Shown: piece by piece, positions 24,236 to 35,712 of the stretch
Layout: the number at the start of each line of letters is the position of its first letter
Position numbering within the stretch: the stretch's first letter is position 1
Source of the DNA: Unio delphinus
Taxonomy: Eukaryota; Mollusca; Bivalvia; Unionida; Unionidae
Length of the DNA stretch: 64,000 nucleotides
Direction: 5' to 3'
NCBI GenBank assembly: GCA_029339505.1
Contig: JAQISU010000189.1
Location: 248,001-312,000 of the forward strand
Notes under the pieces: model-generated
Seen by the model: the letters and a program-made list of their open reading frames with translations, nothing else
What the model was told of the DNA's origin: nothing
Database searches by the model: none
Program-made: the position numbers and the translations under genes

Positions 24236-25284
24236 TTATGAAGTTAATAAGGTCAACATTAATTTTACTGACTCAGTCTTAGTACAATTAATAAGGTCAG
24301 CATTAATTTGGCTGACTCTGGTACAATTAATAAGGTCAACAATAATTTGGCTGACTCTTATTCTTAGTACAATTAACAAGGTGTTCATTAATTTGGCTGA
24401 CTCTTAGACTTAGTACAGTTAATAAGGTCAACATTAATAATGTCAACATTAATTTGGCTGACTCTTAGTATAATTAATAAGGTCAGCATTAATTTGGCTG
24501 ACTCTGGTACAATTAATAAGGTCAACAATAATTTGGCTGACTCTTATTCTTAGTACAATTAACAAGGTGTTCATTAATTTGGCTGACTCTTAGACTTAGT
24601 ACAGTTAATAAGGTCAACATTAATAATGTCAACATTAATTTGGCTGACTCTTAGTATAATTAATAAGGTCAGCATTAATTTGGCTGACTCTGGTACAATT
24701 AATAAGGTCAACAATAATTTGGCTGACTCTTATTCTTAGTACAATTAACAAGGTGTTCATTAATTTGGCTGACTCTTTGTCTTAGTACAATTAATAAGAT
24801 CAACATTAATTTTGCTGACTCTTAGTCTGAGTACAAATAATAAGGTCAACATTAATAAGGTCAACATTAATTTGGCTGACTCTTAGTATAATTAATAAGG
24901 TCAACATTAATTTTACTGACTCTTAGTCTTGCTACAATTAATAAGGTCAACATTAATAAGGTCAACAATTAATTTGGCTGACTTTTAGTATTAGACCAAA
25001 TTAATTATGTCAACATTAATTTGGTTGACTCTAGTACAAGTAATAAGGTCAACCTTACTTTGGCTGACTCTTAGTCTTAGTTCAATTGATAAGGACAACA
25101 TCAATAATGTCAACATTAATTTGGCTGACCCTTAGCCTTAGTATAATTAATAAGGTCAAAATTAATTTGGCTGACTCTTTGTCTTAGTACAATTAATAAG
25201 ATCAACATTAATTTTGCTGACTCTTAGTCTGAGTACAAATAATAAGGTCAACATTAATAAGGTCAGCATTAATTTGGCTGACTC
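24236..25284. repeat. 46-bp minisatellite with 186-bp higher-order unit (left half)
   Basis: Units of about 46 bp: 'taataaggtcaacattaatt' then 'tggctgactcttagtcttag' and 'tacaat'. A four-unit block starting 'ggtcagcattaatttggctg' recurs at 24295, 24481 and 24667, so 186 bp is a higher-order period there. Further on, units are shuffled and shortened. The array breaks at 25284 and resumes at 28573, with a LINE between. Confidence 0.92.
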
Positions 25285-25417
25285 TTTGTCTTCATCATCG
25301 TTAGTCTCTTGACCAAGTGTGGTCGTTGAGGCACTGTGCTGCTGAACATCTGACCAGTTCCCTCCGCTTGACTCGATCATGTGCCAATGCCCGTGTCTCT
25401 GCAAAACTTTTAATGGT

Positions 25418-26251
25418 CTATTCTGTGATGTTGTCACTCCACTTTTTTCTCTGTCTACCTCTCCTTTCACCACCTTGGACACTACCCTGCAGTACTGTTG
25501 TGGATAGACTGTTTGCTCTAGTGACATGGCCATACCATTTCAGCTTTCTCTTTTTGACAGTGGTGAGGAGGTCTTCATACTGGCCTACTTTGTACCTGAT
25601 GGTGTCATATACTTCTTCATTTGTGATGTGGTCCATGTAAGAGATGCCAAGGATGGTTCTGTAGCATCTCATTTCAAGTGCCTGGATTCTTCGTTGTAAT
25701 TCTGCTGTCAGGGTCCAGGCCTCACATGAATACAGAAAGATTGAGATGACTAGAGCTCTCAATAGTCTGATTTTAGTTTTCAGACAGATGTTCTTGTCTC
25801 TCCAGATGGGTCTTAGCTTTGACATAGCTGCCGTTGTTTGTGCTGCTCGTGACAAAATTTCTGCTGTTGATCCCTCTTCCGTGATTATGGAACCAAGATA
25901 TTTGAATTGGCCCACTGTTTCCAGTTCCTGTCCTCTGACTTTAATCTTGGTTGAGATTTGTTTGCCACTGATTGTCATAAGCTTTGTCTTCTCGGCACTT
26001 ATCTGCATGTCAAATCTGGAAGATGTTTCATCCATGTTCTTCACTAAGGTGGCAAGCTCATCTTCACTGCCTGCCAGCCCATCAGTGACGTCTGCAAAGT
26101 GGAGGTTGGTGATGTTATGCCCTCCAATGCTGACTGTCCCACAGTGGTTTTCCAGGGCTTCGCTCATGATGCGCTCTAAGTAGATGTTGAAAAGCGTGGG
26201 TGACAGAGACAGCCTTGTCATACTCCAACTGTTGTCTTGAACCAGTCCCAC
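25418..26251 (-). pseudogene. RTE-like LINE reverse transcriptase, C-terminal half
   Basis: A 277-codon open piece starting in the palm. LSPTLFNIYLERIM precedes the catalytic box, which reads FADV at residues 52-55 instead of FADD. The second catalytic aspartate is lost by the GTC codon at 26087-26089. ETVGQFKYLGSIITEEG, the 'FKYLG' thumb motif, follows, and then the long C-terminal region with SCEAWTLTAELQRRIQALEM and KLKWYGHVTRA. It ends by frameshift near 25418; similar coding sequence continues in another frame to about 25310 (HDRV/CSAASTTT-like). Confidence 0.88.
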
Positions 26252-26359
26252 ACAGAACTTTGAGCAATTACTGCACTGGTAGCCTTAGCGTACAACTGCT
26301 TGATGGTGTTAGTCAACTTTTGACCCATGTTGTATTTCTTTATTGTGGCCCACAATACC

Positions 26360-27331
26360 TCATGCCACACTCTTATCAAAAGCCTTTTTGAAATCTATGA
26401 ACACATGATAGATTTCTTGTTGATGTTGTGAGTACTTTTCACACAGAACCCTAAGATTGAAAATTTGTTCTGTTGTGCTTCTTCCACTCCGGAACCCTGC
26501 CTGTTCTTCAGCGATTATTTCTTCTGCTTGCGGGTTCAGTCTGTTGAAGATGATCTTCAGCATCACCTTACTAGCATGGATGATCAAACTGATAATTCTG
26601 TAATTTTGGCACAGCTGGAGATTGCCTTTTTGGGGGAGTGTTTTAATCAGTGACTGGGTCCACTGTGTTGGCCATTCACCTGTCTGCCAGATCTTGTTGC
26701 AGATTTTTGTTAGTAGTTCTATCACTGATTACCCACCATTTTTGGTACGTTCAGCTGGGATTTTGTCTACTCCAGCTGCCTTTCCATTCTTCAGTGCTCT
26801 TATTGCTGACTCCACCTCTTCTTTGAGAATGGGGAAATCATCATTATTTGTGGAGTTTGGAGCTTCAAGCACCTCTGGGTCTCCTGTGGACGGATGGTTG
26901 TAGAGTTCTTTACAATACTCAGTCCATCTTTCTGCAATGTCACATGCTTCTATGAGGCATTTTCCATTTTCGTCTTGAATGGTACTGACTCTTGGTTGGT
27001 TCTGTCTGGTGAGGTCTTTCACAATTTGGAATGCCTTTTTGCTGTTATTCTTAATCATACTGCTCTCTATTTCTGTACACAGTTGTCCAATCCACTCTTC
27101 TTTTGCTTTCTTCAATTTGTTTCTGACATTCTTGTTTATTTCTCGATATTCCACTGCCCCTGTTGTGTGTCTGGTGTTTTTTAGGTCTCTTCGGGCATCA
27201 CACAGATTTAGAGTCTCTTCTGTAACCCAGGGTTTTTTCTTTGGGGGATGGAAGCCAATGATGTCCTTGGCAACTGTTGTCATGTCAGTGTTGAAGGTGT
27301 CTGTCATTACTTTAACATCAACATCCATCAC
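26360..27331 (-). pseudogene. RTE-like LINE central region and RT fingers/palm, two frames
   Basis: Two open pieces. 26729-27331 (200 codons) holds the linker with KEEWIGQLCTEIESSMIKNN, FQIVKDLTRQNQPR and the RT start segment AIRALKNGKAAGVDKIPAE. 26360-26725 (121 codons) continues with LIKTLPQKGNLQLCQNYRI, EEQAGFRSGRSTTEQIF and HVFIDFKKAFDK. The pieces are offset by a frameshift near 26727, and coding stops in the palm at 26360. All motifs match the fragment at 12.7-13.6 kb. Confidence 0.88.
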
Positions 27332-27742
27332 AAGGAGTGGAGAAAATTTTCCTCCAGTTGTGGCTTGGAATGACTCGCAGATGTAGGGTCCTTCAGTTGT
27401 TCAAGGTTGAATTTGAGCCTGATTTTCTTTTGCTTGTTAATTTTCTTCAACCTCACTCGGAAGTTCATAATGACGAGGTCGCGATATCTCCAAACATCAG
27501 CACCTGGGAACGTTCATGTTTTTTCTCTATTGATGCCAGATCGGTAATGGTTTTGAACCAGTATGTAGTCGATCTGGTTATGATGGGTTCCATTTGGTGC
27601 GTGCCATGTTCAGCATCGTGAAGCTTTATGTTGGCCCCGGGTGTTGGCTAGTACCAAGTTGTTGTAGCTTGCGAACTCAAGCAGCCGTCTCCCTCTTTCA
27701 TTGGTAAGCTCATTGCAAGAAGGTCCACAATGATCATCCCAG

Positions 27743-28243
27743 TCATTTAGAGCATCTTTGCCAACTTTGGCATTCCAGTCTCCTTGGATAATAAGGATAT
27801 CTTTTTTTACTTACCATGTTTATTATACCCTGAAGTTTGTTGTAGAACTCCTCTATTTCTTCATCATCATGATCAGTAGTTGGAGCATAGACTTGGATAA
27901 TTGTGATGTTAAAGGGGGATGCTTTCAGATGAATGGAGATGATTCTGCTAGATATGGGGCGACATTCAAGCACAGATCCCTTGATGGCTTTGTTTACAAG
28001 GAAGAAGACTACTCCATTTATGGACTTGTCCAACTCTCCACTATAGTATAATATATGCCCATCTTCAGTTTGGTGTTCTCCTAGAGCTTTCCATCTTACT
28101 TCACACAGTCCCAGTATGTGCCATGTGTAGTGTTGCATCTCATGTGTCAACTCTTGGAGTCTTCCAGTTTGTGCCAGAGTTCTAATGTTCCAGGTGGCAA
28201 TGGCAACGTTGTCTCTCACTCTGATTTTATGCCAGTAGCACAC
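27743..28243 (-). pseudogene. RTE-like LINE endonuclease fragment
   Basis: A 166-codon open piece beginning MCYWHKIRVRDNVAIATWNI. 'ATWNIRTLAQTGRL' is the first endonuclease block, 'ILGLCEVRWK' carries the catalytic Glu (CEVRW) and 'IIQVYAPTTD' is the next block. It then loses frame near 27743. This block order matches the apurinic endonuclease of RTE elements, often mis-annotated in animals as craniofacial-development-protein-2-like. Confidence 0.88.
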
Positions 28244-28572
28244 TTATCACCTCCGTCCTGGTGGACAACGGCAGGTGCAGTCCTTGTTGACCCGGGTGAC
28301 GACCGATCCGGTATGATAACTTCTGATTTGTTCAGCATTATCAGTGTGTCTTGGGCAAAAGTCGTCTGGTGGAGCCCATCCCTCTCCAGACCGAGGAGTT
28401 GCCAGAAGGGGATGTAGTACATCATCCAACTGCCTTAGGGTCTCCACTCCAGATTTTCTTTTAGGGTTTACTCCCTTAGCCTTTGGCTAACCAAAGCCAA
28501 CCTGCAAGGCAGCAGGAAACTCGTGTATGGGCAGTTTCGTCCATTTCCCGAACAGATAGAGCATCTGCTACT

Positions 28573-28935
28573 GTCTTAGTACAATTAATAAGGTCCACAT
28601 TAATTTTGCTGACTCTTAGTCTTAGTACAAATAATAAGGTCAACATTAATAAGGTCAGCATTAATAAAGTCAACATTAATTTGACTGACTCTTAGTATAG
28701 TTAATTAGGACAACATTAATAATGTCAACATTAATTTTACTGACTCTTAGTCTTAGTACAATTAATAAGGTCAACATTAATTTGGCTGACTCTTAGTCTT
28801 AGTATAATTAATAAGGTAAACATTAATTTGGCTGACTCTTAGTCTTAGTACAGTTAATAAGGTTAACATTAATTTTGCTGGCTCAAGTACAATTAATAAG
28901 GTCAACCTTACTTTGGTTGACTCGTTGCACAGTAA
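28573..28935. repeat. 46-bp minisatellite (right half)
   Basis: Continuation of the array at 24236-25284 beyond the inserted LINE, with the same 'taataaggtc...attaatttggctgactcttag' units. It ends at 'ctttggttgactcgttgcac', about 95 bp before the next exon. Confidence 0.9.
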
Positions 28936-29030
28936 TTTTATAGACATTCGTGTTAATCTTACTTGAAATCATTCCAAGCCCCACTACATGCTTTTAAGAT
29001 ATATATTTCCACAGCATAGTATTATTTCAG

Positions 29031-29186
29031 GTTTGGTTGGTACAGCAGTAATTCTGTTCTGTCTGAAGTTTGCTGGTTGTGATCATGTGTCATTGTTGGT
29101 AATGTTAACAATGTCACTTGGAGTGCTCGGATTTACCATGGGAGGTTTCCAGGTCAATCACATTGACCTTTCACCAAACTTTGCAG
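29031..29186 (+). CDS. SLC17A5-like: SLC17/sialin-like transporter exon (helices 9-10 region)
   Basis: Exon of 156 nt, phase 1 in and phase 1 out, with acceptor attatttcag and donor g|gtaaga. It encodes GLVGTAVILFCLKFAGCDH, a helix covering VSLLVMLTMSLGVLGF, and TMGGFQVNHIDLSPNFA. The closing 'G-F-x-x-NH-x-D-x-x-P-x-x-AG' pattern is one of the most conserved SLC17 signatures. The preceding intron holds the LINE-split minisatellite, yet the splice sites are intact. Confidence 0.95.
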
Positions 29187-30059
29187 GTAAGAAGATAACG
29201 CTTTACTACAAATCAAAACCACATGCGGTATCAAAAATATTATTGCAGATCTGTGGTGTGACAGTCGCATCTAAAGTACACAGTTTATCTGCGTGAGCAA
29301 AGAAAAATAACAACATAAAATGTTGCAAAAGTATTGAGGTATTATCACATTTAATACAACGATGTTATATGAAATTGACAGTAAAAAATTAATATTTATT
29401 TCAAGAAACTGTTTCATTTCATCAGTTACAATTTTGAAAAATTCCTGCCTCCATTATAAAAAGACCATCCAAATATGGACCCTAGCAGAAAACCAAGTGC
29501 TAAACATTCAAGTTCATGGATTCTTTGAAAATTGATTTTTATGTCTTGGAAATATGGCAAATGCTGCAGTGAAATTTGCTTTTAAAATTAGTGTGTTGAT
29601 GGATAAATGATTTGTTATGGTTGGTGAATGCATTATTTGTCAATAGATATTACAAGGTATATTTTTGATTCAACTGGGGCACTGGAGATGCTTGACAAAA
29701 TTAGAATAAAGCATGTTTGACATAACACATTTCTGGCTGTTACTAAGTTTTCTGTAGTTGTTAAGAGATTTGGGAGGCTATGAAGTGTATAGAGATATAG
29801 TCTATGTGCATGGATCAGTGTTTTCTGTCATAGTGGTGTGTTCTCAAAGATGGATTGACCTTAAGTTACCAAATTTTTTGTTATATATTTGTTGTTGTTA
29901 TTGTTTGATTTTAGAACAACTGTGTCAGGCACAGCAGAAACATAGTTCTGAGTGCATGGACACCTGACTGAGATGACTGGTCTGAGTTGACTAGACTAAG
30001 ATAAGACAAGTAAGGTTAGCAAAACTGCTTGATTTTTCTGTGGCATGTGTGAGAAAATG
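29187..30059. other. Intron sequence, nothing recognised
   Basis: AT-rich intron DNA without a clear repeat or open frame of interest. Confidence 0.5.
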
Positions 30060-30800
30060 ATGGCTCGGACATTATCATAGCCATCTGTTCATTATGGGTT
30101 TCATCATAGCCATGTATCAATATCGGTTTTATCATAGCCATGTATCAATATGTGTTTTATCATAGCATTGTATCTGTTATGGGTTTTATCATAACAATAT
30201 ATCCAGTGTCATAGCCATGTATCCAGTATATGTTTTATCATACACATGTATATGTTATGGGTTTTATCATTGTCATGTATCTGTTATGGGCTTTTATCAT
30301 AGTCATGTATCCAATATGGGTTTTATCATAGCCATGTATCCAATATGGGATTTGTCATAGCCATGTATCCAATATGGGTTTTATCATAGCCATGTATCCA
30401 ATATGGGTTTTATCATAGCCATGTATCCAATATGGTTTTTATCAAAGCCATGTATCCAATATGGCTTTTATCATAGCCATGTATCCAATATGGGGTTTAT
30501 CATAGCCATGTATTCAATATGGGTTTTATTATAGCCATGTATCCAATATGGGTTTTATTATAGCCATGTATCCAATATGGCTTTTATCAAAGCCATGTAT
30601 CCAATATGGGGTTTATCATAGCCATGTATCCAATATGGGGTTTATCATAGCCATGTATCCAAAATGGGTTTTATTATAGCCATGTATCCAATATGGGTTT
30701 TATTATAGCCATGTATTTAAAATGGGTTTTATCAAATCCATGTATCCAATATTTGTTTTATCATAGCCATATATTCAATATAGATTTTATCATAGAAATA
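30060..30800. repeat. 29-bp minisatellite array
   Basis: About 25 units of 'tccaatatgggttttatcat' plus 'agccatgta'. The first units are more diverged and the central ones nearly identical. It lies in the intron between the 29031 and 31398 exons. Confidence 0.93.
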
Positions 30801-30911
30801 AATGTTTCTCAGTAAAATCCAAACATATATTTTGAGCTAAAATAATCAGTCATTTTGTATTTGAAATTTCAGGCTTACATTTCATAATGTGGTTTAACTT
30901 GTAAAGCAAAC

Positions 30912-31000
30912 AATAACAATATGCATGGGTCAGCATGTAATCAATGTTACAAAATAATAACAATATGCATGGGTCAGCATGTAATCAATGTTACAAAATA
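30912..31000. repeat. 44-bp direct duplication
   Basis: Two copies in tandem of 'aataacaatatgcatgggtc' plus 'agcatgtaatcaatgttaca' and 'aaat', identical by eye. Confidence 0.92.
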
Positions 31001-31397
31001 ATAGACAAACATTCCTAATTGATGAAAAGAATAGGCCTTAGATGCCTTTATTTTTAGAAAGTTTTCTACAGTTTGATTGAAACTACTTTAAGATTGTTAG
31101 CAAGATGGCATTAAAAATTCTCAATGAAGGTGAATGAAATTTTCTTAAACATTATTTTTATTTACAAAAACCTCATGAGCATGATAAGGCAATAAGTCTT
31201 GTGAGGTTGAGATACATGACATGGTAAACATATATTTTGTGTTTAGTAGAAGATGCCTAATTTATATATTCATTTCATCACATCAGTGTTTTAGTTTATT
31301 ACATATTGTTACAGATAGCATGACTAATTAAACACCACTAAGGTGTGAGTGTTTTCTGGTTCCTTTCCCAACTTGTGTAGTTGTTTCCATATTTCAG

Positions 31398-31483
31398 GTG
31401 TCTTGATGGGGATGTCAAACTCTATGGCTACAATACCTGGATTTGTTGCACCACAAATTGTTGGAATATTAACCAACCATAAT
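31398..31483 (+). CDS. SLC17A5-like: SLC17/sialin-like transporter exon (helix 11 region)
   Basis: Exon of 86 nt, phase 1 in and phase 0 out, with acceptor catatttcag and donor aat|gtaagt. It encodes GVLMGMSNSMATIPGFVAPQ and IVGILTNHN. The 'G-x-x-x-N-x-x-A-T-I-P-G-x-x-x-P' stretch is the conserved helix 11 signature of SLC17. The next exon is 13 kb away, the longest intron in the window. Confidence 0.94.
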
Positions 31484-32410
31484 GTAAGTAAAATGTTAGA
31501 AACAGTAACAAGAAATTGTTTCTTCCCCCAAATGTGTGAGTCTAGATAATGGAGGAGGAAATGATAGACTCCTTCATGTGAATTGGTGTAGGATAGGAAA
31601 ATGTTACAAGATGGTCAGTATTTTGCATCAGACACAAGGATGTTCTAAAGCTTTAATGACAGTGGTGGAATTTTCCTATCCTTCACTGAAGACTAATGAA
31701 GCATGTTTTATCTCATGATTCTGAATGAATAGTGAGGGTCAAATAAAAAATGCATATTACGAATACTGATATAACTCTCAGATAGCAAAACACCCACTGA
31801 AAATTTTCATATCATAAGATGGAGTGGAGAAAGTTAGGTCTTGATTGCAAATTTATGTTTAAACTTTACATGGCATTTTGACACATTTTAACTTTTAAAA
31901 AACAGTTGCTCAAATTGTTGCAGTGATGACAATACCAAGCACATGAACTGTGTACTGCTGAAAGCTTGTGCAGTGATGCAAATGTGAACAGGTGAAAAAT
32001 AACCTCCTCCGTTATTAACTATAAGATTTGTTGAGACAGACAAAAAAAAATGAAATAGTCCTTAATTCAGCTTTGAGCTAGAATTTATTTACCCCTAACA
32101 AATAATTATGATAATAAGATTGTTTCAAATTTTAATTTTAGAACATCTTTTTGGGGCTCAGAATTTCTCCAAGGTCATCCTTGTGTATAATGAAGTGTGA
32201 AGTGGTTTGTTTGATGGACACTTAACTTCAGCCACTGCTTGCTTTACTAAGTAAATGGTGTAATGAATGCTTATCTTGGTTATTGTGAAAGACAGTCAAA
32301 ATATTCCATGGGTCAAGACAAAGGTCACATGTGAGATAGTCTAAGAAGAGATCCAGTCTGCACCAGTTTTCCAACCTGTAAAACATGATAATAAATTACA
32401 AAAAATGTGA
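31484..32410. other. Intron sequence, nothing recognised
   Basis: First part of the 13-kb last intron. The region 31536-31718 is open but has no recognisable domain. Confidence 0.5.
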
Positions 32411-32412
32411 GA

Positions 32413-32781
32413 ATGCATTCCTTGGTCATGTGCAGTACCCGTTTGGGTCATTGTTTTATGCACATGTATTCTTTGGTCATCTGCAGTTCCCAATTTGGGT
32501 CATTGTTTTATGCACATGTATTCTTTGGTCATCTGCAGTTCCCAATTTGGTCATTGTTTTATGCACATGTATTCTTTGGTCATCTGCAGTTCCCAATTTG
32601 GGTCATTGTTTTATGCACATGTATTCTTTGGTCATCTGCAGTTCCCAATTTGGGTCATTGTTTTATGCACATGTATTCTTTGGTCATCTGCAGTTCCCAA
32701 TTTGGGTCATTGTTTTATGCACATGTATTCTTTGGTCATCTGCAGTTCCCAATTTGGTCATTGTTTTATGCACATGCAGCT
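32413..32781. repeat. 51/52-bp minisatellite, seven units
   Basis: Units 'ttctttggtcatctgcagtt' plus 'cccaatttgggtcattgttt' and 'tatgcacatgta'. Most are 52 bp, two lack one G (51 bp) and the first unit is divergent. Because the unit is not a multiple of three and has no stops, all three forward frames stay open (32385-32808). The resulting 102-134 codon frames are artefacts of the repeat. Confidence 0.93.
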
Positions 32782-33309
32782 GTGTGTAGTCATAAATTCA
32801 TAACATAATTTTTATCCTGAATAAAGTTCAAACATTTTAAAAAAAAATTAAATCTTTGAGTTAGCTTGGACATATTTAACTCAGTATGGCAAGTGCTTGT
32901 TTTCCTGTATTAATATAAAAAAATTTACATGTATTTTCTGCATGGGCTGGCTAAGAAATCACTTCAGACAATATAATGTAATATATTCCATAATAAAAGT
33001 AATTTTTGTACCCACCAGTTTTGTCTTTAAAAAGTTGATTAATAAAAGCTATATTATCTTTTTGCAAAAACATTTGGTAAATAGAAATTGTTTTATAATT
33101 GAAAATATTATAATTTTTAGAAATTAATTTATAAACTCTAGAGTTGTTTGAGCATATTAATGCGTACCTACAAATATGGTATAAAAACAACAGTAATAAA
33201 AATTAATGAATGCTATTCTCTGCATCATATTTTTGCCTGCCATTTATGTGTATATTTATTAAAAGATTTTTTTTCTCCAATGCTAGTATGTAAAAAAAAA
33301 GGTACATGT

Positions 33310-33512
33310 TATTGTCAGTACAGTAATTGTCAGTACAGTAATTATCGTTCAACATTGTCAGTACAGTTATTGTCATTACATTAATTGTCAATACAGTAAT
33401 TGCCATTACATTAATTGTCAATACATTTATTGTCAATACAGTAACTGTCAGTACAGTAGTTGTAAATACAGTAATTGTCAATACAGTAACTGTCAATACA
33501 GTAACTGAAATT
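33310..33512. repeat. 15-bp minisatellite array
   Basis: About thirteen units of the type 'gtcagtacagtaatt' and 'gtcaatacagtaatt', with 'gccattacattaatt' variants. The minus-strand open frame 33203-33496 is a by-product (TVLTI-like repeats). Confidence 0.9.
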
Positions 33513-34065
33513 ACTTAAGTCAAATTTGCCCTTTATACATCTTTAAAGTCATATTAAAATAGTACATACCAGTGTCCTTCATGGAGAAGTGCATTTGAAT
33601 GAAGTGTTGTCAGATATTTGCAGCATTTTGTCTTAATTTTTATTCAATCATATTATAATAATGTGCATTTTTACAAGTCATTTGGTGCCTTTTTTTAATA
33701 ATAAAATGCTCATTATCCATACATGAGTGTTGTATTATAAAAGTCAAAATCAGTTCTCATATGTAGTGACAAGATTTTAGCTCTAAATGTACCATAAATA
33801 TTCTATGATTAATTCCTATTCTTTATATAGTCCACATTATAGCAAGTCTTTTTACATTCACCTAACTAGTCAAATAACACAGTTTATTAATCAATATATA
33901 GTTTAATTAGTGCTAGGACATGTGCTGCTTTGTCTATATTTTCAATATTTCTTTCATTTAACAACGTTTATCTATGTTAAATGTGGTACAGTGTAATGCC
34001 ATGTGCTACTGATGTCAGTTTCTTAGCCAGTGACACCTTTGTACTGATCTACAGTATTGGCATGT
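33513..34065. other. Intron sequence, nothing recognised
   Basis: AT-rich intron DNA ahead of the minus-strand LINE, with no feature recognised. Confidence 0.5.
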
Positions 34066-35044
34066 CTTTACTTACTTACTTATTTGGAGTTTTAAGTGGG
34101 CACCGGCCACAAAGGGTCATATGGCCCACTGTTTAAATCCAGCATGATAACTGGACATTTATTTTCCCGAGGGGGGGGGGGGTACGCTACTCCCCCCCAC
34201 ACACGGGCCTTTAGTGCAAATAAATACACTTATTAATTTGGGCGTCATGTTGGATCACTATTGAGTGACTATCAACATGAATGTAAGCCCCTTGGGTGGG
34301 TAGGAATAGTACCAACACACACACACCCTATCAACCAATCGGATTGCTATCAACCAATCAGTGTGCAATAGCACTGGTAGCGAGAGAAAATTAGTTTTCT
34401 CATATCGCTAGAAATTCTGCTGAGCCCTGGTCAAGGAAAGGGAGGAAAGGTCCGGAAAGGCAGGCCAGCACGCACGCAAAGAGAAGGACAGCACAGCCAC
34501 GAACACCGCCCACTCCTGAAACAAAAGAGCCCTACTTATTGCTTATGTCAAATTCAGTCCAGTTGTGCTAGCGGACTCCCTATATCAATAATGTGTAAGC
34601 CACCTGTGCAATTATTTCAGATTTTTTGAGTTACGGAATTTCCTATCTCCTATCACTATGCCCTACATTAGTACAAAGTGTACATTGAATGTCCCTACCT
34701 GGGATAGGCCCTTCTTACGAGGGCAAATCCCCTAAGAAAAAACAAAAAACCTAAGCTAGGGTATCAAAGTGACAAGGTAGTTGGTTCAGGTTAGGTTGGT
34801 GGAGTTTTGAATTTATTTGGTGGTGGTTCGAAATTGTTCATATTAGTCTTTTGTTGGTTTGCCGAATAGAATTCTCATACCAATCGTCACGGCAAGAATT
34901 CTATATCTAAGAACATGAAACATAAAAACAAACAAGACAATACAGACGAACAAACAAAAAGTAAAAAATATAAAATAAATAAAGTAGAATAAAATAAAAA
35001 TAAGAAAAAAAATATAATAAATTTGAAATTAGATTATAAATTAA

Positions 35045-35712
35045 AAAGGGGTGAATGTATGGGGTCAGTTGGCATCCCTGCATTACTGACTGGGGGTGAC
35101 ACAGAGGTGTACCTGGCTGTTCACTTGTGTGGGTCCAATCCAGGCGTTTACTAGTGTATTTCCTAGAGCCTGTTTTATAGCAGTAGGCACCAACCTTCCC
35201 CGAGCCCTGAAAAAAAAAATATAAAATATAAAATAATAATAAAAAGGAAAAAAAATAAAACTAAAACTAGTAAAAATAATAAAAATAAGAGATAAAATAA
35301 AATAAAATTAGAAGTAAAATAGAGATTAAAAAAGGAGTGAATGTATGGGACCGGTCGGGATCCCTGCATTACTGATTGGGGGCGACACAGAGGTGTACCT
35401 GGCTGTTCACTTGTGTGGGCCCAATCCAGGCGTTTTCTAGTATATTTCCTAGAGCCTGTTTTATAGCAGGGGACACCAACCTGTCCTGAATAAGTGATAA
35501 AATAATAATAGGAATAAAATTAAGGATAAAAAGATATAAAAATATAGTAACATGAAGAATATATAGGGTTAGTCGGTATCCCTGCATTACTGACTGGGGG
35601 TAACACAGAGGTGTACCAGGCTGTTCACTTGTGTGGGCCCAATCCAGGCGTTTTCTAGTATATTTCCTAGAGCCTGTTTTATAGCAGCAGATAACGACCT
35701 TCCCCGAAAAAA
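35045..35712. repeat. Three direct repeats of about 160 bp inside the LINE 3' region
   Basis: Blocks near 35045-35210, 35335-35495 and 35553-35705 share 'catccctgcattactgactg', 'cacagaggtgtacctggctg', 'gggcccaatccaggcgtttt' and 'cctagagcctgttttatagc'. They are separated by A/T-rich spacers of about 60-125 bp. Confidence 0.9.

Larger units (their letters stand above)
25285..28572 (-). mobile_element. RTE-like LINE, near full-length, inserted in a minisatellite
   Basis: A 3.3-kb non-LTR element in reverse orientation, with a 5' end near 28572, an endonuclease region, a reverse transcriptase region and a 3' end near 25285 that reads (minus strand) 'actaacgatgatgaag'. The same 46-bp minisatellite lies on both sides. 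'tgtctt' precedes the element on the left and follows it on the right, and may be a short target-site duplication. Length and domain order fit the RTE clade. The coding sequence is in at least four pieces and the catalytic box is mutated, so it is dead. A related fragment is at 12736-13645. Confidence 0.88.

Noticed and set aside
25746..27386. Plus-strand ORFs of 93-145 codons
   Set aside because: They are antisense shadows of the minus-strand RTE-like LINE.
24236..28935. Periodic units separated by other sequence, CRISPR-like at first glance
   Set aside because: Units are contiguous tandem repeats without unique spacers, in an animal-type genome.
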